The notes under the pieces are model-generated. The model was given only the letters and a program-made list of their open reading frames with translations. It searched no databases and was not told where the DNA came from. Below are positions 7,894-13,415 of a stretch of 13,415 nt of DNA, in pieces (the stretch's first letter is position 1; the number at the start of each line of letters is the position of its first letter). The stretch is from assembly GCA_003599475.1 (NCBI GenBank), contig QZKK01000143.1, forward strand, positions 1 to 13,415, in the 5' to 3' direction. The stretch comes from Desulfobacteraceae bacterium (GTDB lineage: Bacteria; Desulfobacterota; Desulfobacteria; Desulfobacterales; SURF-15). The position numbers and the translations under genes are program-made.

Positions 7894-7906
7894 GAGCTGA
7901 AAGCTC
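7894..7906 (+). promoter_or_regulatory. Small hairpin abutting the kinase start codon
   Basis: GAGCT, loop GAA, AGCTC form a perfect 5-bp stem ending immediately before the ATG at 7907. It occupies the place where a ribosome-binding site would be, and no clear Shine-Dalgarno sequence is seen. The kinase is probably translated by coupling to the ligase, whose stop codon is 15 nt upstream. Confidence 0.4.
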
Positions 7907-9841
7907 ATGATGTCTTCCACTCCCCCATCCAAAAAACGGAAAGCGCCCTCCCCGCGGGCAGCAAAAGAGCCCGGAAAGAGGACGACGCGGCCCCGTGAGC
8001 CCGGCGGGCAGACGGAACGCCGGTATCGTTCTTTTCTCGATTTCCTGCCGGATCCTGTTTTCGCGTTTCATCTGGATGGTACCGTCGAGTATCTCAATCC
8101 TGCGTTCGTAAAAGTATTCGGATGGACATTGGAGGAGTTGAAGGGAAAACGGATCCCCTTCATACCGGATTCCTTGAAAGAGGAAACCCGGATAGGCATG
8201 CAGCGTCTGTTAAAGGAAAAGGTCGTACGCGGCGTTGAAACCAAGAGACTGACGAAGGACGGCCGCCTGCTGGACATATCGCTGGACGGCGGAATTTTCT
8301 ATGAAACAGAAGACGATCCGTCCGGTCATGTATTGATCCTTCGGGATGTCACCCAGGCGAAGCTTGTCGAAAGAACCAACAATGCCCTCTTCCGGATCGC
8401 CAAGGCGCTTCCGCACTATCGCGGGCTGGATGAACTGCTGGAGTTTATCATCCGGCAGATCAAGGAACTCCTGGAAGTCAAGGGTGCGATGGTCATTCTT
8501 CTGGATGAAGAAAGAAAAGAGTTTTTCTTTCGGACGGCCGCTTTCGACGATTCCGAAACCGGCGAGAAATTCAAAGAGGTCCGTTTCCCGGTGGATAAAG
8601 GCGTTGCCGGACACGTCTATAAAACAGGAAAACCGATCATCGTGCCGGATACGGCTCAAAGCCCCTATTACTTCAAGCAGGTGGATGAACGGGCGGACTA
8701 CGAAACGCGCAATATGCTGGATGTCCCCCTGACCATCAAGGATCGCTTCATCGGGGTATTGTGCGCCGTCAACAAAGAGGGACGCGCTTTCGATCCGGCC
8801 GATATCTTTGTATTGAGCACTGTCGCCGGCATGGTCGCACTCCCGATCGAAAACGCGAGAATCCACGAGGAACTGAAACGGTCCTATGAAGAGGTGAAGA
8901 GTCTTAACCGCGCCAAAGAAAGTGTGATCCACCATCTTTCCCATGAATTGAAGACGCCCGTCGCGGTGCTGTCCGCCTCTCTCGGACTGCTGCGCAGGAA
9001 ATACAGCCGCATAGAAGACGCGCATCTCGATCGGATTATGATCCGTGCGGAGCGGAATCTGAAACGGATTCTCGATATGCAGTACGAAATCGAAGATCTC
9101 CTGCGGGGAAAGAGCTTTCGAAGTCACAGGCTGCTGTCGGCCCTGCTTGACGCATGCACGGATGAAATCGAGGCACTGGCGGATCAGGAGTCCGGCAATG
9201 AAAAGATCGTTCAAGCGATTCGCGAAAGAATAGATTCGCTGTTCGGTCCGAAAGAATCGGTTGTCGAAGAAATCCGGCCGGATCTGTTCACCACCGAAAC
9301 ACTGGATCGTCTCCGTCCCTTGTTTTCGCACCGCTCCTGCACGGTGGCCGCACGCATCCGGCGCACCCGGCCGATTGCCACTCCTGTGGATGTCTTTTCA
9401 AAGGTCATCGAAGGGCTTATCCGAAATGCCGTTGAAAATACACCGGACAAAGGTAGAATAGAGGTATCGATCGAGGAGGGACCGACGGGCCCGGAGCTTC
9501 GGGTGAAGGACTTCGGAGTGGGGATTACGACCGAAAACCAACGGCTCATCTTCGAAAACTACTTCACGGCCTACGATACTTTGCGGTATCGGACGGGGCG
9601 GTCGTTCGATTTCGGTGCAGGCGGGAGGGGATTCGACCTGCTCCGGATGAAGATATTTTCCGAGCGGTACCGATTCGATATACGAATGAGCTCCACCCGA
9701 TGCCGGTATCTCTCCATCGAATCGGATTTCTGCCCCGGGGATATCGATCGATGCCGCTTCTGCGGAAGCGTCCAGGATTGCCTGAATTCAGGCGGAACCA
9801 CGATGACGGTACGTTTCTCCGCCAAGGAACAGAGAAGGTGA
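7907..9841 (+). CDS. Soluble PAS-GAF sensor histidine kinase with C-terminal cysteine cluster
   Basis: A 644-residue cytoplasmic sensor kinase with no signal peptide or membrane segment. A basic, proline-rich tail (1-38) leads into a PAS domain (about 39-150: RYRSFLDFLPDPVFAFHLDG through VLILRDVTQ). A GAF domain follows (about 158-320). The HisKA box HLSHELKTP carries the phosphorylated H346. In the ATPase domain the N box has N507 (IRNAVENTPDKG), the G1 box is DFGVGI (D535) and the G2 box is GAGGRG. Unusually, a segment after the G2 box holds C609, C616, C619 and C625 in a CX6CX2CX5C pattern just before the last strand; C599 is close by. Its position behind the CoA ligase suggests sensing of aromatic substrates or redox state; the ligand is unknown. 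No response regulator is in the window. Confidence 0.92.
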   Translation: MMSSTPPSKKRKAPSPRAAKEPGKRTTRPREPGGQTERRYRSFLDFLPDPVFAFHLDGTVEYLNPAFVKVFGWTLEELKGKRIPFIPDSLKEETRIGMQRLLKEKVVRGVETKRLTKDGRLLDISLDGGIFYETEDDPSGHVLILRDVTQAKLVERTNNALFRIAKALPHYRGLDELLEFIIRQIKELLEVKGAMVILLDEERKEFFFRTAAFDDSETGEKFKEVRFPVDKGVAGHVYKTGKPIIVPDTAQSPYYFKQVDERADYETRNMLDVPLTIKDRFIGVLCAVNKEGRAFDPADIFVLSTVAGMVALPIENARIHEELKRSYEEVKSLNRAKESVIHHLSHELKTPVAVLSASLGLLRRKYSRIEDAHLDRIMIRAERNLKRILDMQYEIEDLLRGKSFRSHRLLSALLDACTDEIEALADQESGNEKIVQAIRERIDSLFGPKESVVEEIRPDLFTTETLDRLRPLFSHRSCTVAARIRRTRPIATPVDVFSKVIEGLIRNAVENTPDKGRIEVSIEEGPTGPELRVKDFGVGITTENQRLIFENYFTAYDTLRYRTGRSFDFGAGGRGFDLLRMKIFSERYRFDIRMSSTRCRYLSIESDFCPGDIDRCRFCGSVQDCLNSGGTTMTVRFSAKEQRR

Positions 9842-9872
9842 GAAGTTTAGAAGGTAAGAAGATCAGAAAATT
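9841..9872. repeat. Octad repeat, unit AGAAGNNN (4 units)
   Basis: AGAAGTTT, AGAAGGTA, AGAAGATC, AGAAAATT run in register with an 8-nt period right after the kinase stop codon. The end of the tract can pair AGAAA with TTTCT over a 4-nt loop, but the stem is too weak to call a terminator. Confidence 0.65.
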
Positions 9873-9893
9873 CTTTCTCAACTGAGTTAGAGT

Positions 9894-9936
9894 GTTCAGT
9901 GTTCAGCGTTCAGGTTCTGCCCGAAACCTGAAACCT
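9894..9936. repeat. Two heptad tracts, GTTCAGN (x3) and GAAACCT (x2)
   Basis: GTTCAGT, GTTCAGC and GTTCAGG occupy 9894-9914, and GAAACCT occurs twice at 9923-9936. CAGGTT (9911-9916) and AACCTG (9925-9930) can form a 6-bp stem. The first unit is the reverse-strand form of the tract at 1089-1116. Confidence 0.7.
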
Positions 9937-9950
9937 GATACGAAACGATC

Positions 9951-10793
9951 ATGAAGGGGGGCGAGGATAAATTGACTTCCGAGAACCGATCGGAACCCGA
10001 GGGATCTGCAGGGAAGCCTTTTTTTCGCGAAGTCCAGATCGAATTCCTGGTGCACGAACTGAAAGGTCCGATTGCCGTGATCGAAGCCGGGATTCGGATG
10101 CTTCTTGAGAAGAGAAGCGTTTACGGACCGTTGACCGCTCGACAGGAAAAGACGCTCCATCGCAATCTGAGAAATGCAAAGAAGGCCCGGCAGATGCTCG
10201 ACGATCTCCTTGAAATCGGCCGCTGCGAACACGGTCGCTTTTCGTGCTCCCGGTTTCGGCCGATCGGGGTCATTTACGAGGTCCTTTTCGACACACTCGA
10301 GATTGCACCCGGAATCGACAAGATCGTGCTTCTCGAAACGGAACGGACCCGGGAACACCTTCCGATGTTCGGAATCCATGTGAATGAAACGCCGGCAACA
10401 GCGGACCTGGAGTTATGGCAGGATGAGACCAAGTTCCGACAGATCTTCGGAAATCTGGTTAAAAATGCACTCTACCATCGCCGGACGCGCGTGGATATCG
10501 AAGTCGATCTGACAGAGGAATTCCTCTGCATCGACGTTGCCGATGACGGCCCCGGGATAAAACCGGAGCACCACGACCTGATTTTTCACCGCTACGCGCA
10601 AGTGAACGCGTGCGAACTGTCTCCGAAACGACAGGGGCACGGCCTTGGCCTGGCGGGCGCCCATATCCTTTCCCGCTGCATGGGTGGAAATATCGAGTTG
10701 AGCAGTGAATTCGGCAAGGGTGCAAGATTCCGCCTGATTCTTCCGATTTCTTTTGGCGTCGAAGGCGAAGTGGGAAATGGGCGGCGATTGTAA
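9951..10793 (+). CDS. Soluble histidine kinase without a sensor domain
   Basis: A 280-residue kinase core. The dimerisation/phosphoacceptor box is FLVHELKGPIAV with H35, followed by the second HisKA helix to about residue 95. The ATPase domain has N172 in LVKNALYHR, the G1 box DDGPGI (from D198) and the G2 box GHGLGLAG (229-236), ending KGARFRLILP. No PAS, GAF, HAMP or membrane segment precedes the H box, so any signal must come from a partner, perhaps the kinase encoded just upstream. The ATG at 9951 has no good ribosome-binding site; an in-frame TTG at 9972 with GAGG at 9963-9966 is a credible alternative start and would remove seven residues. The 3' end overlaps the Nudix gene. Confidence 0.9.
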   Translation: MKGGEDKLTSENRSEPEGSAGKPFFREVQIEFLVHELKGPIAVIEAGIRMLLEKRSVYGPLTARQEKTLHRNLRNAKKARQMLDDLLEIGRCEHGRFSCSRFRPIGVIYEVLFDTLEIAPGIDKIVLLETERTREHLPMFGIHVNETPATADLELWQDETKFRQIFGNLVKNALYHRRTRVDIEVDLTEEFLCIDVADDGPGIKPEHHDLIFHRYAQVNACELSPKRQGHGLGLAGAHILSRCMGGNIELSSEFGKGARFRLILPISFGVEGEVGNGRRL

Positions 10794-11235
10794 GAACACC
10801 TATCCGGATGCTGCCCGAGTGGCGGTGGGCGCTGTGGTCATCCATGCAGAGAGGGTCCTTCTGGTGCTGCGGGGCAAACCGCCCGCAGAGGGAATTTGGG
10901 CAATTCCGGGCGGAAGCGTGCGATTGGGGGAGACGCTCAAGGAGGCCGCCGAACGGGAGGTGTTGGAAGAGACCGGGGTCCGCATCCGTGCGGGCGAGCC
11001 GGTCTACATGTTTGAATCGATTATAAACGACGATGACGGAAAGGTCCGGTTCCATTACGTAATCATCGATCTTGCCGCCGATTTCCTGGACGGAACCCCG
11101 CATGCCGGAGACGACGCCCTCGATGCCAGATGGTTTTCCAAAGAAGCGCTCGGCGACTTTCGAGTGAGCAGGACAACCCTGTCTCTTCTGGCTGAAAAGT
11201 TCGATTTCGACGTCGACCATGAAAAAAGACCGTGA
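10777..11235 (+). CDS. Nudix hydrolase (MutT/ADP-ribose pyrophosphatase-like)
   Basis: A 152-residue Nudix protein when started at the ATG at 10777. The complete Nudix box GX5EX7REUXEEXGU is at residues 46-68, from GGSVRLGE to EETGV, so metal binding and diphosphate hydrolysis should be intact. Typical substrates are ADP-ribose, oxidised nucleotides or other nucleoside diphosphates; the sequence does not decide which. The frame stays open upstream to a TTG at 10753, but the ATG gives a start in line with the family's first beta-strand. The gene overlaps the kinase by 17 nt at its start and the methyltransferase by 17 nt at its end, so translation is probably coupled. The role is likely housecleaning and unrelated to aromatic degradation. 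Confidence 0.92.
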   Translation: MGGDCKNTYPDAARVAVGAVVIHAERVLLVLRGKPPAEGIWAIPGGSVRLGETLKEAAEREVLEETGVRIRAGEPVYMFESIINDDDGKVRFHYVIIDLAADFLDGTPHAGDDALDARWFSKEALGDFRVSRTTLSLLAEKFDFDVDHEKRP

Positions 11236-11797
11236 GAAATGGAATGAAAAATATCGGCGGAAACGGTTTTCAGCGAGTCCGTCTGCCGTCGTAAAGAGCT
11301 ATGTCCACCTTTCGTCCGCAGGACGCGCCCTTGATATCGCAACCGGCAGTGGAAGGAATGCCCTGTTTCTGGCGGATCGTGGATTTGTGGTAGACGCTCT
11401 GGACATTTCAGATGTCGCCCTGAGAGCGCTTTCCGCCCGCCATCCGAACGTCCATCCCGTCTGCACGGACCTTGATCTTTTCGACATTCCGGAAAACCGG
11501 TATTCCCTGATCCTGAACATCCGGTATCTCAATCGGCGCCTGTTTCCTTTGATCCAGGAAGGGCTCCGCCCCGGCGGATGCCTCATCTTTCAAACATACC
11601 TCCAAACCAAGCCGGATGATGCCCGGGAGCGTCCCGAAAATTTTTGCCGCGATTATCTTCTCAGGCCAAACGAACTCCTGCACGCATTTCTCGACTTAAA
11701 GATCCTGTACTACGAGGAAGCCCTCTCATCGGAAGGAGACGAGTCCCGCCCGGCTGCAACGCTTGTTGGCCTGAAAAGGACAGGCGAATGTCGCTAA
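11219..11797 (+). CDS. Small class I SAM-dependent methyltransferase (TehB-like)
   Basis: A 192-residue cytoplasmic class I methyltransferase. Motif I is ALDIATGSGRNALFLA (from residue 37), and the acidic end of the next strand is VDALDIS (D62). Motifs IV to VI are represented by YSLILNIRYLNRRLF and GLRPGGCLIFQTY. The short N-terminus, KWNEKYRRKRF, resembles TehB-like and thiopurine-type small-molecule methyltransferases. The substrate cannot be told from the sequence. The ATG lies 17 nt inside the Nudix gene, with no clear ribosome-binding site of its own, so it is likely translated by coupling. It is the last gene before a long non-coding stretch. Confidence 0.85.
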   Translation: MKKDREKWNEKYRRKRFSASPSAVVKSYVHLSSAGRALDIATGSGRNALFLADRGFVVDALDISDVALRALSARHPNVHPVCTDLDLFDIPENRYSLILNIRYLNRRLFPLIQEGLRPGGCLIFQTYLQTKPDDARERPENFCRDYLLRPNELLHAFLDLKILYYEEALSSEGDESRPAATLVGLKRTGECR

Positions 11798-11978
11798 CAG
11801 GGGCAATTGAGATTCTTAGAACAAGTCGGTGTTTGACTCGTTCACTCAAGACATAAGAGCAAAGATCCAGTACAAAGGGCCATGCTTGGTTTCACCCAAC
11901 CACGCTTTATCCCATCATTGATCATTCCCTTATTCCCATTGCATCTTATTTTAATCCCTGAATTATTACCAAAAAATT

Positions 11979-12002
11979 AAAATCGGAAACCGAATTTTTT
12001 TT
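11979..12002 (+). terminator. Weak rho-independent terminator candidate
   Basis: TCGG, loop AAA, CCGA form a 4-bp stem that can extend past one A-A mismatch with AAA/TTT pairs, followed by a run of eight T. It lies about 180 nt after the methyltransferase. The stem is short, so termination strength is doubtful. Confidence 0.35.
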
Positions 12003-12003
12003 C

Positions 12004-12032
12004 TTGACATAGTGTTCTTAGGCTTATATGGG
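12004..12032 (+). promoter_or_regulatory. Candidate sigma70-type promoter
   Basis: A perfect TTGACA at 12004-12009 is followed by TATATG (15-nt spacer) or TATGGG (17-nt spacer). It starts two bases after the T-run of the terminator-like hairpin, a typical terminator-then-promoter arrangement. No intact gene begins directly downstream. Confidence 0.4.
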
Positions 12033-12142
12033 ATACAAAAAAGCTCTTCAAATTTCCATCCTATTTTCCAAACGACGTTTAAGGTGCTCGAGAATAAAAC
12101 GATGAAAACCTTATTCGTTGATATTTTTTCCATCCCATCTGT

Positions 12143-12288
12143 AGTGACCAAGACGACTCTATTCCGGATGAAGCTTTCAGCAGCTTGCATCGTTTTCTCG
12201 GCTCATCGATCGACGAAAAGACAGTGCCTTAACAGAACTTTTGCATTACTCTAAAACTTACGGCCAATTTTTAAGAGCCGTTTACTGA
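12143..12288 (+). pseudogene. Frame-broken coding remnant, family unknown
   Basis: One frame reads SDQDDSIPDEAFSSLHRFLG and continues SSIDEKTVP to a stop at 12230-12232. The +2 frame then continues plausibly as TELLHYSKTYGQFLRAVY to a stop at 12286-12288. Both pieces have protein-like composition and would join into one sequence if a base near 12228 were lost or gained. There is no start codon with a ribosome-binding site. I do not recognise a family, and chance cannot be excluded. Confidence 0.3.
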
Positions 12289-12400
12289 TCGAAAATCATA
12301 CAGGATGTAAGGGGTTACGCTCCGTTTGAATCCTGCCGGCACGCAACGGTTTAGGATTGAAATTGAAGGCGAGATTCGTCAACAAAAAAACATTTTCGCT

Positions 12401-12418
12401 TTTGATTCACGAATCAAA
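12401..12418. promoter_or_regulatory. Perfect 18-bp palindromic site, possible operator
   Basis: TTTGATTC and GAATCAAA are exact inverted repeats separated by AC. The site is 127 nt upstream of the small peptide gene and has the size and symmetry of a binding site for a dimeric repressor or activator. No regulator gene is adjacent. Confidence 0.45.
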
Positions 12419-12544
12419 TCCGCTGCCATGCCTTAAGTAGCATTAGAAAGAGCTGAAACAAACTGAAACATTCGTTAGATTGACGGTCCCGTAGGAGATT
12501 TAAACACCTATTATGCCGAAATCCGATGCAAAGGGGGTAACGTC

Positions 12545-12676
12545 ATGCTGAAAAAAGGCGCACACTTACTTCTCTTTTTGGCCATTGTATTTGCATTCTT
12601 CATTGCGGTCCCTGCGGCACATGCTGAAGATGAGTTAATGTGTTTTTTTCCCCTCATTATCTGCCTGGATCTGTAA
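12545..12676 (+). CDS. 43-residue exported peptide
   Basis: A short reading frame with good start signals: AGGGGG at 12532-12537 ahead of ATG at 12545. The product begins MLKKGAHLLLFLAIVFAFF, a classical signal peptide with a basic N-region, hydrophobic core and an AHA cleavage motif at 25-27. Only 16 residues remain after cleavage: EDELMCFFPLIICLDL, with two cysteines five residues apart and mostly hydrophobic. It could be a secreted cyclisable peptide, a membrane-associated peptide, or the leftover start of a longer exported protein. The next gene starts 29 nt downstream and is also exported, so they may be co-expressed. I recognise no family. Confidence 0.6.
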   Translation: MLKKGAHLLLFLAIVFAFFIAVPAAHAEDELMCFFPLIICLDL

Positions 12677-12705
12677 AATACTCTCTGAGTAGATGAGGTT
12701 ACATC

Positions 12706-13415
12706 ATGGATATGATCCGGCAAAAAATTCGATTTATTATCTTGCCATCTTTATTTTTTCTCTTGAATTATTCCGGTTCGGCTTCGGCCACAAGCGCCTC
12801 TATCAGTGTATCCGGCAATGAAGGAGCGATTTTCCTCAATGCCAGTGCATCGTTTACGAATTATCCGTATTGTGATGGCTCTGATCCTCCTTACTGCTGG
12901 TATGTTGATTCAGGCAGCCTCCAGGTCTTTCATAATGATGACACTAGTCCCCTTGGAAGTGCGGCCGGCAATGGATCTGTTAGTTTGTTAAAGATCCTTG
13001 ATGGTTGTAGCTTATCTCCGGGAGAACACATATTTAGAGCCGTAGCCACAGATTCTGAGGGTGTTACAAGCTCTTCCAGTACCTCTATCACTATAGACAA
13101 CACGCCTACAGTGAGTGTAAACAGCCCTGGTCTGGTTGAAGGAGCCTTTAGTTTCGGTGGCACCGCCCAGTTCAAAGAGTGTCTGAATGGGACGGAGGGG
13201 TCGGTTATTGTTTACGTTAATGGCGATTATTACGGCAGTAAAAGCTATGACGGAACAAACATTTCCTGGGATTTTACTGAACTTAACTATGGAAATCCAT
13301 TGGATGCCGGTCCCCGGCCACAGGGGGATCATACCATTGAGGCTAAAGCCGTAGCGGCCGATGGAACGGAATCAGCCATAGCAACCGGTATATTTACCAT
13401 CGATAACACACCTTC
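12706..13415 (+). CDS. Secreted repeat protein with Ig-like units, 3' end outside window
   Basis: The frame is open from the ATG at 12706 to the window end, giving 236 complete codons. GAGG at 12695-12698 is a suitable ribosome-binding site. A signal peptide (residues 1-28, cleavage after SGSASA) leads into two beta-rich units of about 102 residues, each ending in a TIDNTP motif (DNTP at 131-134 and 233-236). Units contain G-x-H-x-hydrophobic turns such as SPGEHIFRAVATDSEG and PQGDHTIEAKAVAADG, as in bacterial Ig-like surface proteins. Four cysteines (56, 64, 101, 159) are in the visible part. In related bacteria such repeats can head long surface or RHS/YD-repeat proteins; that extension is inference, since the rest is not in the window. 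Base composition is more AT-rich than in the catabolic genes. Confidence 0.75.
   Translation, partial: MDMIRQKIRFIILPSLFFLLNYSGSASATSASISVSGNEGAIFLNASASFTNYPYCDGSDPPYCWYVDSGSLQVFHNDDTSPLGSAAGNGSVSLLKILDGCSLSPGEHIFRAVATDSEGVTSSSSTSITIDNTPTVSVNSPGLVEGAFSFGGTAQFKECLNGTEGSVIVYVNGDYYGSKSYDGTNISWDFTELNYGNPLDAGPRPQGDHTIEAKAVAADGTESAIATGIFTIDNTP

Larger units (their letters stand above)
11798..12544. other. Gene-poor, AT-rich intergenic region
   Basis: About 750 nt without a convincing intact gene on either strand. Base composition shifts to clearly more A+T than in the preceding genes. It contains a terminator-like hairpin, a promoter-like pair of hexamers, a frame-broken protein-like remnant and a perfect palindrome, each listed separately. 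A direct repeat CTGAAACA, ten bases apart, occurs at 12453-12472. The first 160 nt show nothing I can name. Confidence 0.7.

Noticed and set aside
8210..9331. Minus-strand open frame of 373 codons opposite the PAS-GAF kinase
   Set aside because: Antisense shadow; the plus strand carries complete PAS, GAF, HisKA and ATPase motifs.
12012..12254. Possible 80-residue plus-strand gene in the AT-rich gap
   Set aside because: No ribosome-binding site, its ATG lies inside the promoter-like sequence, and the product has no protein-family look. The remnant frames in the same area look more protein-like.
12301..12335. Nested stem CAGGAT/ATCCTG with GTAA/TTAC inside, as a possible structured RNA
   Set aside because: Stems are only 6 and 4 bp and match no riboswitch or small RNA class I know.
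12480..12514. Promoter for the peptide gene: TTGACG at 12480-12485 with TATTAT at 12509-12514
   Set aside because: The spacer is 23 nt, too long for a sigma70 promoter, and no better-placed -35 hexamer precedes TATTAT.
12511..12723. Minus-strand 70-residue frame opposite the small peptide
   Set aside because: The plus strand has a proper ribosome-binding site and signal peptide; the minus-strand product has neither.
1..13415. CRISPR array, tRNA or rRNA genes
   Set aside because: No regularly spaced identical repeats with unique spacers were seen. The heptad tracts have no spacers, and no tRNA cloverleaf or rRNA segment was recognised.

Overview
The window looks like a chromosomal piece from a strictly anaerobic, aromatic-degrading bacterium, most likely a Desulfobacterota or Syntrophia-type organism. 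This is inferred from gene content and from the style of the intergenic repeats; there is no rRNA or other phylogenetic marker to prove it. Every gene supported here lies on the + strand.

Positions 1 to about 7,900 encode the middle part of anaerobic benzoyl-CoA degradation. The genes are 6-oxocyclohex-1-ene-1-carbonyl-CoA hydrolase (oah/bamA type, 5' end cut off), an SDR oxidoreductase, cyclohexa-1,5-diene-1-carbonyl-CoA hydratase (dch/bamR type), a 3-hydroxyacyl-CoA dehydrogenase/enoyl-CoA hydratase fusion, 6-hydroxycyclohex-1-ene-1-carbonyl-CoA dehydrogenase (had/bamQ type) and a PaaK-family aryl-CoA ligase. Together they would activate an aromatic acid, take the product of benzoyl-CoA reductase (not in the window) through hydration, oxidation and ring cleavage to 3-hydroxypimeloyl-CoA, and start beta-oxidation of that C7 chain.

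Positions 7,907-10,793 hold two soluble histidine kinases. The first has PAS and GAF domains and a four-cysteine cluster near its C-terminus; the second has no sensor domain. No response regulator is visible. The first kinase follows the CoA ligase by 15 nt, so it may monitor aromatic substrate or redox state for the cluster. The second kinase runs by short overlaps into a Nudix hydrolase and a small SAM methyltransferase, ending at 11,797.

Positions 11,798-12,544 are AT-richer and hold no convincing intact gene: a terminator-like hairpin, a sigma70-like promoter, a frame-broken coding remnant and a perfect 18-bp palindrome. Then come a 43-codon exported peptide (12,545-12,676) and the start of a secreted protein with roughly 102-residue repeats that leaves the window at its 3' end.

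The most unusual signal is non-coding. Most gene junctions in the first 10 kb carry short degenerate tandem repeats with a 7-nt period (one with 8 nt), each with its own unit sequence. Two related composite inverted-repeat elements bracket the dehydrogenase/hydratase fusion gene.
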